Shown here: one piece after another, positions 21,601-33,930 of the stretch
Layout of the letters: the number at the start of each line of letters is the position of its first letter
Numbering within the stretch: the stretch's first letter is position 1
Source of the DNA: Limonium bicolor
Lineage: Eukaryota > Streptophyta > Magnoliopsida > Caryophyllales > Plumbaginaceae
Length of the DNA: 64,000 bases
Reading direction: 5' to 3'
Assembly: GCA_023374045.1 (NCBI GenBank)
Contig: CM041778.1
Coordinates: forward strand, 401,634,438 to 401,698,437
Translations under genes and position numbers: made by a program
The notes under the pieces: generated by a model
The model's database searches: none
Seen by the model: the letters and a program-made list of their open reading frames with translations, nothing else
What the model was told of the DNA's origin: nothing

Positions 21601-24575
21601 AAATTGGGATTAAGTAATTAATAAGTTAAAACTTAGGAAAAATTGTGATTACATAAAATGTTGTACAAATAGATCTTATTCTATAATTAATGATAAACAA
21701 ATGTAATACGTTTACATCTAGATGTTCTTAATATATAAACCATAATAAAATAAGTAAAATACTTTTACATCTAAATGTGAGGTGGATTAGTAAGTCTAGA
21801 TTTAATCATTTCTTAACATTTATGGTATTGAAATATAACTTAATGTTTTAAGATAGAATCATTAAAAGGATTATGATGTTAAACTATATTAAACTATGAT
21901 TTGGAAATTTATCTAAATAATAATCCTTAAGTTTCTTGGCATTAGATAAGCCATATGAAATACATTTATAACATTTATTACCAATACTTAGGATGTGAGT
22001 TTACAATTAAGTGAGGTGTTTAGTAGTTAGAGTTTATAGAAGGTTTATAAATAGGAATTTGATACTTAAAACCTTTGAACCTTTTATTAGATAAAACTAA
22101 GTTACATAAGATATTATATTGATATACTTTACGGTAATGGGAAGTAATGATAGGTTATTTGAATATAAAATATGAGAATTTTCATAATAGATTATCGTAT
22201 TAAATAATTAACAATTTCACTTATGAACCAGAATTTAATTCTCTGATAAATTCTACTCTATGTAGATATATTGTCCATCCTAAATACAATAAAGGAAATT
22301 AATTTATTAGGTTATTCTTTTGAAACCTTAGGTTTTGTAAAACAATTTAAAATGTAATTAAGGCTTAAGTGTAATGAAGTTTAGTACAAAGGATTATGCA
22401 TAGTCTATAGAGAGAATGTGTGTAAAAATAAAACATTTAGGAAATTAAATGTAAGGATACATATAAGGTTATACTAAACACCTTATTGTATAGGTAATAA
22501 TAAAACATATATTATACCTTGTGAATACTAAATGTAAGATTAATTCGTTAAATCTAAGTTAACTATAGTATAGTTATTCAGGATGAGAAGCTATTTAACA
22601 TCTTATGACAAGTTTATTAGATGGTTGTAATTAAATATCATTCTGAACTAAAGATGAGATAATTGAGTTTAGCAGTTCAATTAAGTTATAATAAAACGCT
22701 TCTACAACACTACGATTTCAATATACAAGATGTAGATCTTAATTAAGTTAAGGGAAACACTTAATCATAAAGGGTTATCTAGTAGATATTGTTTGAATAC
22801 ATAATCTTTACATTGTGAGATAGTAGTATAGTATTCTGAGACGAGTCCATCGTAGGTCATAATACAATGTTTATTCTAAATTAAGAATAAAGGTATTGAG
22901 CTTAAGATTATTGAAATTCTTAGATTTAATTATATAATATAAACACATTTATGATATAGAGGTCTCAAAAGTCTTGAATGTGAGGATTGTGGTTAGGTAT
23001 GAATAAAGTGGATAGGAGTGGACAATTAGCAAATGTTAATCGAATACATTCCTTGATTTTACCACCTTAGGCTATACAACGTTCTCAGATAACTCAAAGA
23101 TTATACATAACTTTTATGTGAGGGCTTAAAAGACAATTGGGACTTAGAAATAAGAGTGAGGAGTTTATTTAAGCTTAACGTAGGCTACAAGTGATTGATG
23201 ATAGACTACCTTTAATATTCTTCAGAGTACTGTCAATTGTTTGCGCAAGTTGACTAGAACTGCTACAGCGTTACCCAGGTACGATTTCTCGTACTCAGAG
23301 ACTTTGCTAACGGACTTTATGGAATGTTTTGGAAAACGCTAACTGAGCTTGAATGGATTTCAAAGGAAACTGTTTGTGTGGCTAACTCAGCTTGATGTGA
23401 CTAACTGAGCCTTGGATGTGAAACTTTCTTGGGTAATGGTTCCTTCTATTTGGTTGTTCCATTAGACATTGACTGCTTAGGGTTTACGCTTCTGCACTCT
23501 GTAGGACTGAGTGTTTTGGTATTGCTCTGGGTAGTTAGTGATCTGGTGGGAACTTGGAAAAGGTCAATTTTGGTAAATTCTTCTTTTGACTCTGGATATC
23601 ATTTCATCCATGAGCTGGTTCTTGAGGTTTCGACGTGCGCGCGTCTTCAATGGTAACAGTGAGGGGCTGTATATCCCCTGTCCCAAAAGGGACGTTGTAG
23701 AATGAGGGGTTGTATATCCCCTGTCCTTAGTGGACGTAGTTAACAGAGAGGGGCTGTATATCCCTGTCCCAAAAGGGACGTTGTAGACAGTGAGGGGCTG
23801 TATATCTCCTGTCCTTAGTGGACTTGGTAAACAGTGAGGGGCTGTATATCCCCTGTCCAAAAAGGACGTACTTGGCGGTGGGGGCTATCTCTCCCAATTG
23901 AATTTATTCCACTCTTGAGTATATTTTGTCTATGGGATTCAGCTTTCTGAAATGGTGGGGACATAAACTGTCTACCACGGGTTATGGGTATTCATATCAT
24001 TCCTAGTCCTTTGTGACTACCTGAGTCTTTCTATTCTTAACCAGAATTGGTTCTAACATCAATAATGGATGCTTACTAACTATATGGTGTGACTTCTTAA
24101 GTGGTTGACTTGGTTTTTTGTCTCTATCCTTAACTTGTTCTTTCTTCTCTATGATTGATTGTTTTGAAGTGCCTCTTTCCCTGTTTTACTTACAAGGGTT
24201 TGATTTCAAGCTGTTGTTTATTTTGAAGAGTTATGTTTTATTTAAATATTGTTTTGGAGAATTGTACCAGTTCCATTCCAGGGAACTGACTCACACCCTC
24301 TCGGGGTGGGCTGCTTGGTTTCATCTTACAGGTACAAATTGATTTACAGGTGGCCACGAAGAGCATGAGTGATTGGGATGGGATTAGGTTTATGGAGAGT
24401 GAATGTATTTTATTATTGTTATGTTAATGTTAAGTTTTCTCGAAGTTCAGAGCGTAACTTAGTTAATTGTAATGGTTGTAATTGGTGAGGTTGGTACCGG
24501 GTGTTTGGAGCCCGATGGTTTGTAGCACCTTTAGTTTATTTTCCGATGTTGTTTTATTATTATACGGGTGTTACA
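18688..24575 (+). repeat. 5' LTR of the LARD-type element
   Basis: 5888 bp, TG...CA. The first 1.7 kb has moderate GC. 20400-23200 is very AT-rich, with (TA)n at 20970-21013. A hairpin minisatellite lies at 23654-23878. The LTR is nearly the same as the pieces 26762-30823, 36491-37229 and 41814-42903, with small indels. Open frames on either strand recur in both copies only because the LTRs are identical; none looks like a protein. No host gene is seen. Confidence 0.92.
23654..23878. repeat. Hairpin minisatellite in the LARD LTR (first copy)
   Basis: Five units of about 43-46 bp each hold GAGGGGCTGTATATCCCC followed alternately by GTCCCAAAAGGGAC or GTCCTTAGTGGAC, both perfect short inverted repeats. 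The alternation gives an ~88-bp higher-order period. The same five units recur at 41995-42213. Confidence 0.93.
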
Positions 24576-24580
24576 GAAAG

Positions 24581-24592
24581 TGGTATCAGAGC
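24581..24592 (+). other. Primer-binding site, initiator tRNA-Met (LARD-type element)
   Basis: TGGTATCAGAGC lies five bases after the 5' LTR on the plus strand. Confidence 0.93.
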
Positions 24593-26748
24593 GTACTACG
24601 CTCTGAACCCGAGAAAACAAGCCGAGTGAAATATTTAGATTATAGGTGCACTTAAAACTGGGGAATTGGGGTAGAATTGGGAAGTGAGGATTCCAGTAAG
24701 GCACGACTCCTAACCCTTCTTAGATTAGTGAATGATTTCTTTATACACTTTTCTTTTTATGAATGTCTGTAGAGAGTGGTGTGCTGTTGTCCTGCTCGAA
24801 CATTAAACTACAGTAGAAATATAGGTTGGAATATCATCTATTGAGTATGTTAAGATTTTGGTTGGGATAAATGGTATATTAAGCTATTTTCAAAAACATA
24901 CTTATGGAGAATACATGGCTAAGAATACAATTCCTTAAGAGCAAGTACACATGCTCCTAGAAATTTTAAAGAATACTTTTGGTTGGAAACAGTATACAAA
25001 TAGAACTTTAAATAACTAAATTAGTATTGATATTATGTGAAAGTACTTCAACTCCTTTAAAGTTTGAAAATAAATCTCAAGAATCACTTGGTACAAATTG
25101 TTGCCTAAAGGTAAGGTTTGGATAAATCTTAAGTCTAGAAAACTATTAGGTTAACAAACACTAGTAGCATACACCCGAACCCATAAACCACACTAAAACT
25201 CTATGCTAACTTTAGAAAGAAAATACCTAAACCTAACACCTTACGGGAAGAGTGCTTGGTACGACGAACTCCTAGGCCGAAAGTAGTGGGGGTGCACACC
25301 CACTTCTGGAAGTCTTGGGGCTAGACAAGCCTTGTCATCTAACCGGAAATAATCATCTAAGAAGTGATGGATTGTGTTGAACTTGAGGAGGATTGGTGGT
25401 AAGACGTTACCATCATGAAGTCTTGAGCTGGGCATATTTCATTACTAGCCACAATGAACAATTCAAAACTTATTATTAAGATCCAGTACTAAATTCATAC
25501 ATGTAAAGAGTTTACCGAGTTAAATCCTTGGTGAAAAATACTTACCTATGGAGTGAAAACACATGAGTAATAATAAACTAAATACTATTGAGCCTTAAAT
25601 ACTTGGAGTATTGAGCGTCTAGTGAAAAATTGAGAGTTACTTAAAGATTTGGAAATCCTCATGTTTATTTAGAAGTTTAAAGAGTGACATTTACAAAAGC
25701 CACCATTGTCTAAGGGAGTACTAAGATTTAATAATCAGAAGAATACTTACATAGAACAAACCTTAAGAAAAATAATTACCAAGAGTGAGTGAGTTTTCAT
25801 TAGACTAGTTCATTTGACTTAAAATTTTATATAGAGTCCCTACCTTAAAAAAAGAATATATAAATTTTAAGATAAAGGAATCAGATTTTGGAGCTACATT
25901 ATAATTAATAAGAACTTCCTAAAACTATGCCTTGTGTGAAATTATGTAAATATATAATAAGTAAATCTTATGAAGTAAACACTGAATGAATTGTCTAAAA
26001 TACGATAGTTAATTATAAAAACAATTGAAACTTGAAAGGTCACAGAAATGTTTATTTTATAGAGTTTTAGCATAGGGTTGACTAATAAACCCTTGAAGAT
26101 GATTTTGGAAGATTATTGAGGATTATTAAATGATCGGAAATATTATTTTAAACTACTCAAGTACGTTACACCTGATTTATAGCTTGTTAATATAATTGAT
26201 ATGATAAATGATCATATAATGACGTATAATTCGTACCGGTCATAAAATGAAAGGATCAGGATCATAAAATAAAATTTAATAACAGTTAAGAAAATACAAA
26301 TACAAAACAATCAGGAGATACAGATATATGTATAACGATCGCGGATAAAATCAAGAGTGCAATAAAATTTACAACAAAGCTGGTTAATAAGGTGTTGAAT
26401 TCTTGGAATGTGTCGTTAGTAGTGGTACGAGGGCGTACCTTAGCTCTTTTAAGGGGGATATACTGGCATACTCTTCCTTCGTCACCTCATCCAGATTATG
26501 CCATGTTGCCTTATTAGCAGAATGAGAGGTGTTTGTATGTGCTTGGTTTTTACATTATGACACAGTATGTGACGGTTGATTTTCATCATGTTATGTCTTG
26601 GTATATCTTGGTTCGTTTTGATTTTGAGTAATCTCGAGTGGAATGTTGTTATGGAGATGGATGGAAATAAAGGATTGGATTGGTATGGAATTTCATTGGA
26701 ATTATTATTGTCTCAGCACACCCGAAGTGGTGTGAGTGCATATTAGTT

Positions 26749-26761
26749 GAGGGGGATATAC
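26749..26761 (+). other. Polypurine tract of the LARD-type element
   Basis: GAGGGGGATATAC directly precedes the 3' LTR start TGAAATACCCC at 26762. Confidence 0.85.
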
Positions 26762-29039
26762 TGAAATACCCCTAAATTAATTTAAATTAATTTAGGGGAT
26801 TTCTTTTATTAAACCTTTAATAATACTATTAAGTATTAAATTATTATACGGAATTATGAATATTAAATTAGTATAAGGAATTATGAATATTAAATTATTG
26901 TATGGAATTATGAGTATTAATATTATATGGAATTTTGGAAATTAATTTAGGGGATTCCTCCTATTTAACTCTAAGGAATACAATTTGATATTTAAGTATT
27001 ATATATAAGATTAGTCTTATGAATTTAATATAAGATTTATAATCATAAACTTGGAAAATTTACAAACACTCCAACTATGTATAAAGCTTTTAGGGTGTTG
27101 GCATTGTTTTGAAACATAAAAGTCAATATAAAATTCTAGAAACCCTAAAGCCTTTTAAGCCTTGCTAGGGTTGACTTTTTGAGAATGGTCAAACCAGGCC
27201 ATGAAACCTATACCAATAAATAGGTTATGGAAAACCATGAAGATCGATAAAAAGAACGTCAAAAACGGATCATCCTAGCCAAAGTTATGCTAGATTGAAG
27301 TTTAGAGTCAAAATTTGAAATCTACCACGTGTCAGTCAGTCACAGGCCACCCAACACTTAGTCGATTTTCTCCTTGTTTTTCGCCAACAGCCATCCGATT
27401 TTTGCCCTAACTTTAGATGCGGATAACTCACTCATCTCTCAGTATTTTTCAATGTCGTCTTCTTCATTCTCTTCTCCAAAACGTCCTCTTTCCAACCATT
27501 ACTCACACATACCCTAATTCATTATACATCAGCCACAAATTCGATCTAAAGTTGCCTACTTGCGAAACCTGTACCCAGTTTTCCAGTTTCTCACCGAATT
27601 CAGGTAACTTTCGTTCGATCATAACTTCTTCGTCCCACAACCAAAATTTGATTTCTTTGGCTTGTTTTAAAGATCTCTAATCCCTCTACAATTTCCATGT
27701 TTATGCCCAAGTCTGATTCGTAACCGTTTGGAGGATATAGTTGCCTAAAGTCTCTGATTCCGCAGCACATAAAATCATACCGAAATTGTAAGGTATAAAC
27801 TCGTAACTTTCGACTTTGATTTCTTCTTGTGTGTTGCGAGTTAGAGTTAGTTCTTGTTATCAATATGTAGAGGTAAGTTTACTCTTTCGATTAAGCCCTT
27901 ACACATAGCCTAACTCGATCTGTACTGCAAGTTATAGATCCTCAAAGTCGGCCTCGTGAACTGCTCGAAAAGTCGAACGTTTCCAGAAAACCGAAATCTA
28001 TTTGCTCCGTTATTACAATTCCCGGTGAGTTTTCTGCAAATTCTTTCGATGATGCTAAACTACTCTTCATTGTCGACCAAACCCATGTTGCAATTTTCCC
28101 TATTATGTACTAGGTTAAGAGAATTTGACAGATTTCAATTCGCAAACCCGAAGAACCCTAAAACGTGTAACCCAGAATCGATTTTTCGGAATACTGCATT
28201 ATAATTGGGGAAATCGGTGTCATTAGAACCGGAATTTGATTTCGAAACGAATGGAGGAAGAATCACTGGATTTCGTTCTGTAGATTGAGAGAAAACTGGA
28301 ATTTAGTACTCGGGTTGCGTTTCTTAATAGCTGATGAACTCGAAGAATATCGGCCGTCCGATCGTAGGTTTTAGAAAGGGGCGGCCGAGATTAGATCTGA
28401 GGAGTTTAAGTAGGTTATGAGTTTTAATATTTCCAGAATTAAACCCTAACTTGTTGAATTAATTTAAATACCTTCCCGAAGGTATTTTGACTTGAAAATT
28501 TAACCATAGATTCCTTATAAAATCTAGTTTATTTTGATGTAAATTAATATGGTTTTGGAGTTTTTAAACATCAGTTATGATTTTTGCAAGTTACGGGTTT
28601 TCTGGAATTATTTGGCTAAATTAAAAAGATATTTTTATGAAATAAAAATTTTATAATATGTCTAAAATGTTATAGTTACTGTATATTAAATTTGGGAATT
28701 TTTGGTCAATGGTAAAAGGTTTTAAAAATTGTGTTCATGAGTTTTTCATAAGAATAATTTATAATATATGGTTTTTAATGTAACCAAAAATTAAAGTATG
28801 GTTTGTTAATAAACTTTTTAAGCTGGGTAAAATAAGGGAAACTAAACTAACATTTTATAACAGTAAGTTTATAAATGTTTTGGTATTATCTTTTAAGAGA
28901 AGTGAAATTATTTACATATATGTATATATACTTATTTAAGTAGAAACTTATGTTAAATCAAGGAATCTAATTATTTTACGTTTTACTTATTATATTATAT
29001 GGGAGTTAATGTTTTTAATTAAAACTAAGGAAAATATGA

Positions 29040-29072
<33 letters not shown>

Positions 29073-31736
29073 TTACATATATATATATATATACATATAT
29101 AAGTGAGTGAAGTAGTAACTTAGGGTAAAACAGGGAGCTAATAAATTAACATTTATAATAACTAAATATTATAAGAGCTAGAATCCTAAGATATAGTAAA
29201 AAAATACTTTATGAAACATACTTGGAATACAGTTAAAGGTTGTAGTAATAAGATAGTTTAAATATAATGGGTTACATAGGGGATGTCTTAATTAAATTCT
29301 AATACAGGTATACGTATATATGTATTAAATAAATAAAGGCAAACATTTTTTTTATTAAACCATATATCAGTTGTAGTTATGCCTAAAAGTTATTAAACAT
29401 AAGTAAATACAATAAAACTACATAAATAATGTTTTGAACAAATCCTAGTATATATAAATGTATACGCATTAAACATAAATAAAATTAGATACCTTATAGG
29501 AAATATAATACGAAGGAATTAATAAGTTAAACTAAACCTCTACATAATACTAATAGAAGAATATTATATGAGGTGGTATTAAATTATAGTTATGTATTAG
29601 GCTTAAGAGTTACCTTTGAATTTCCAAGGTTTATATATAACCATATTAAAATACATGTATAGTATTATTTGTCAATGACCAGGATGTAAATCTTAAATTG
29701 GGATTAAGTAATTAATAAGTTAAAACTTAGGGAAAATTGTGATTACATAAAATGTTGTACAAATAGATCTTATTCTATAATTAATGATAAACAAATGTAA
29801 TACGTTTACATCTAGATGTTCTTAATATATAAACCAATAAAATAAGTAAAATACTTTTACATCTAAATGTGAGGTGGATTAGTAAGTCTAGATTTAATCA
29901 TTTCTTAACATTTATGGTATTGAAATATAACTTAATGTTTTAAGATAGAATCATTAAAAGGATTATGATGTTAAACTATATTAAACTATGATTTGGAAAT
30001 TTATCTAAATAATAATCCTTAAGTTTCTTGGCATTAGATAAGCCATATGAAATACATTTATAACATTTATTACCAATACTTAGGATGTGAGTTTACAATT
30101 AAGTGAGGTGTTTAGTAGTTAGAGTTTATAGAAGGTTTATAAATAGGAATTTGATACTTAAAACCTTTGAACCTTTTATTAGATAAAACTAAGTTACATA
30201 AGATATTATATTGATATACTTTACGGTAATGGGAAGTAATGATAGGTTATTTGAATATAAAATATGAGAATTTTCATAATAGATTATCGTATTAAATAAT
30301 TAACAATTTCACTTATGAACCAGAATTTAATTCTCTGATAAATTCTACTCTATGTAGATATATTGTCCATCCTAAATACAATAAAGGAAATTAATTTATT
30401 AGGTTATTCTTTTGAAACCTTAGGTTTTGTAAAACAATTTAAAATAATTAAGGCTTAAGTTTAATGAAGTTTAGTACAAAGGATTATGCATAGTCTATAG
30501 AGAGAATGTGTGTAAAAATAAAACATTTAGGAAATTAAATGTAAGTAAGGATACATATAAGGTTATACTAAACACCTTATTGTATAGGTAATAATAAAAC
30601 ATATATTATACCTTGTGAATACTAAATGTAAGATTAATTCGTTAAATCCAAGTTAACTATAGTATAGTTATTCAGGATGAGAAGCTATTTAACATCTTAT
30701 GACAAGTTTATTAGATGGTTGTAATTAAAAGTCATTCTGAACTAAAGATGAGATAATTGAGTTTAGCAGTTCAATTAAGTTATAATAAAACGCGTCTACA
30801 ACACTACGATTTCAATATACAAGTGTGGAGGGTGATTTTTCGGTATGAGGGGGGGTCTATCAAAATATGGTCTGACTGAGAAACCTAGATCTTAGAAAAT
30901 GTCATTCTGTGGAGGGTGAAAACCCGTTATTCTGGCATCCCTCAAATACCTACTAAATCGTCCGTCTTTCCCAGAAAGCATAAAAGGGGAGCGCAAGTGT
31001 GCACTACACCCGCTCTCGATGGGCTCCACGCGGACTTATGCCTTAAGGGCGGAAATTGACTAGAGTCGCCACCTAGTTTGACCTAAGGAACTAGGAAGGG
31101 ATGAGAAGGGTTCTAAGAACCGTTAGTTGACTCTGAGATTGTTGCCTATGGATAGGACTTATCTGGTCATGTCAGAGATTCTGTGTGGGTTCGCACTGGG
31201 TTACACCCCTCAGAAGTGGCAACGACCACGACTTCGGATTGGTGCCCGAGGAAACCTCGGTCTCCAATTGTCGGGATTGCCTTCTTTCAAAACCTTATTA
31301 GAGAGATTCGTTTAAAAGCCAAGAATAGGATTAAGACAGGAGGAGAGGAGAGAAAACGAGTGGATGAGGCGAGCTTTTCTGCCAAGCTAGCGCCAAGAAG
31401 AAGAATTGATGAATTCGAATGAGTGTAGAATGAAAGATTATGAGTCTGATTTTGAGAGTTGAAGAAGTCGAGAGTTTGTGGGAGTCAGAGGGGATTTGAA
31501 TGTTTGACAAACATGAATATCGCCTTGGAGTTGGGAAATGGGTTGTTTGGATTGGAATGGGGTCGCACCCTAGATGGGCTGCCTACGTACTCAACTCCCT
31601 GTTGAGATCAGACCTTACGTAGTTCAGGGCTTTTGGGGTTTTGGAAGTTTGAGGTTTAGAAGGGTTTGAAGTTTTAGAAGTTTCGAGAAGTTTTTGGGTT
31701 TGGGATGCTGGTCTGTGAGATGTTTGAAACCCTGAG

Positions 31737-31985
31737 ATGTCGAAGTCCGTGAGACGCTCGAGTCTGTGAGACGCTCGGGTCTGTGAGATGCTAAGGTCTG
31801 TGAGACATTCGAATTATTGGAATGACAAAGTCTGTGACACTCGGGTCTATGAGACATCTGGAGTGTTCATGTAGTGGGAGGTATGAGGTATCAAGGTCTG
31901 TGAGACGCTCGGGTCTGTGAGACATTTGAATCATAAAATGATGGAGAGATTGAGATGTTAAAGTCTGTGGGGCGCTCGGGCCTAT
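31737..31985. repeat. 17-bp minisatellite in the solo LTR
   Basis: TCTGTGAGACGCTCGGG and variants repeat about eight to ten times, with a gap near 31860-31890. Confidence 0.85.
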
Positions 31986-32489
31986 GAGACTATAGAAGTT
32001 TGAAAGAAGTCGGGATTCGAGAGATGATTTGAGTTTGAAATGATTTGGAGTTTAGATAATGATTTGAGTGTGTGAGGCAATTGATTTTTGGGTAGAGATC
32101 CCGGGTTTTTCGGATTTGAGATTCTGAAAGGGTTGATGTTTTGGGGTATTTCAAATTTAGAGTGAGATGATGGTGGACTGAATTGTTTGGAGGAATGATT
32201 GTCAAGATCGTCTCTCTTAAAGTTTTTGAAACCGAAAAATCATTTTTTGTTGTAAAAGGGCGGATAATCCTGAGGGATTACCCTATGTACCCCCTCGAAC
32301 ACGACACTTAATTAATGGTAAGTGCCGAGGCTCGAAAGATGGGGCAATGAATTTATGTCGAAAATAGGATTTAGAGAGAAACACCATGAATGAGATGTTC
32401 TCAGTCAAACCCTAATAACGTCTCTAACTCCCGGGTTTAAAACATTAAAAGCCAAAATACTGAAATCGAGTGGAAGGGAGTTAGACAAT

Positions 32490-32660
32490 TCTAAAATCCT
32501 GGCTGCGACTAGGAAGGTCGTTACTTCCCTAGCACCCCGCCTTGTAAAAATCTAGGCTGTAATTAGGGGAGGTTTGGCACCCTAATGCCCCGCCTAAAGA
32601 GATTCAGACTGCGACAAGGGAGATTACGGCCCCAGTGCCCCGCCTCGGATTTTTATTTTG
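32490..32660. repeat. ~60-bp triplicate repeat in the solo LTR
   Basis: Three degenerate units each hold 'ctgcgacta/gtaattag..gg', 'ttacttccctag/ggcaccctaatg' and 'caccccgcct/gccccgcct'. Confidence 0.7.
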
Positions 32661-33209
32661 GGAAGAGAGACAAGTGATGTTCTAACCATGGAGGAAATGT
32701 TTTGAAGGGGTTAGACATTCCATGTTCCCGAAAACGGTTTAGCTTTGAGTTTGAAGGCTAAGTTGAAAAATATTTGGAGTTGTTCGGAATTCTTGATGAA
32801 GAAACACTGATTTTGAGAAATGTTTTAGGAGAAAACTTTCTGTATATGTGAGAAGAACTTTCTGCATTTGAGAAGAGTTTTCTGTGATGTGAGAAGAGTT
32901 TTTCCTTTAAAATTCCACAAAAATGGTTTGTTTGAAAACTTAATAAAACTTGAATAAAATGATGGTTTGAAATTCTTTTTGGGGTTGAGTTGAATTGAGC
33001 TGGATGAAAAAGGTTTGAATTGAGGTCGAGTTCGGTTTGGATTGAGGTCGGGTTCGGTTTGGTTGAGGTCGAGTTTGAATTGGATTGAAGTTCGGGTTGG
33101 TCAAGGTCAGCATTTTTTGGTCAAGGTCAACATTTTTTTTGTCAAGGTCAACATTTTTGGTCAAGGTCAACGTTTTTGGTCAAGGTCAAAGCTAGGTCAA
33201 AGTTAAATT

Positions 33210-33500
33210 GGTCAAAGATTGGGTCAAAGAAGGATTGGTCAAAGATTGGGTCAAAGTTGGTTGGTCAATGTTTAGGTCAAAGTTGGGTTGGTCAATGTTT
33301 GGGTCAAAGTTGGATTGGTCAATGTTTGGGTCAAAGTTGGATTGGTCAATGGTTAGGTCAAAGTTGGGTTGGTCAATGTTTGGGTTGAAGTTGGATTGGT
33401 CAATGTTTGGGTTGACGTTGGATTGGTCAATGTTTAGGTCAAAGTTGGGTTGGTCAATGTTTGGGTTGAAGTTGGATTGGTCAATGTTTGGGTTGATCGA
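33210..33500. repeat. 27-bp minisatellite in the solo LTR
   Basis: About eleven units of GGTCAATGTTTGGGTCAAAGTTGGATT (27 bp). Because 27 is divisible by three, two plus-strand frames stay open and read as nine-residue repeats (WSMFGSKLD type). I treat these as artefacts: they are antisense to the likely LTR transcript and have no other support. Confidence 0.92.
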
Positions 33501-33529
33501 AATTTGGTTTGATTTTTGTGGGCTTGACT

Positions 33530-33930
33530 AGGTATTAGGTTTGACTGGGTATTGGGCTAGACTAGGTATTGGACCAGTTTAGGCTTTGGGTCAGTTGTGG
33601 GCTTGGGACGCACATGGATTGGGCCCCATGGGCTTATTGGGCTGAATGGCTTGGGCTTGGGCCGAATTTGGGCCAGACTTTGGGCTGATTGTAGGTTTGG
33701 GCTGAAATGGGCGTGATGGGCCACATAAGGCTTGATGGGCCGAATTGAGCCTTGGGCTAATGAGTTTTGGGCAAGGTTTGGTTTGGGCCAAAATTGGCTA
33801 TGGGCCGAGATTAGTTGTGGGTCGAGTTGGTTTTGGGCCGATTATGGGCTTGTGGGCCTGATTTTGAGATTGGGAAAATTGGGCCTTGTTTGAGATTGGG
33901 AAAATTGGGCCTTGTTTGAGATTGGGCCAA
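33530..33930. repeat. TTGGGCC/GGGCTTGGGC-rich low-complexity tract
   Basis: Short variants of 'ttgggcc', 'gggcttgggc' and 'gattgggaaaattgggccttgtttga' (exactly doubled near 33869-33926) fill this stretch. No gene is visible. Confidence 0.7.

Larger units (their letters stand above)
24576..26761 (+). other. Non-coding interior of the LARD-type element
   Basis: This 2186-bp stretch between the LTRs starts with a PBS leader (TGGTATCAGAGC at 24581-24592). I find no gag, protease, RT, RNase H or integrase motif on either strand; the longest frames are under 65 codons. Two polypurine-type motifs occur near the end, TTTTAAGGGGGATATACTGG at about 26447-26466 and TTGAGGGGGATATACTGAAA at about 26747-26766. 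Only the second abuts an LTR. Confidence 0.85.

Noticed and set aside
23564..23860. Minus-strand frame with repeated GYTAPH-type segments, also at 42065-42313
   Set aside because: It is a translation of the hairpin minisatellite in the LARD LTR.
33208..33531. Plus-strand frame of nine-residue repeats (WSMFGSKLD type)
   Set aside because: It arises from a 27-bp minisatellite and is open in two frames; no other coding signal.
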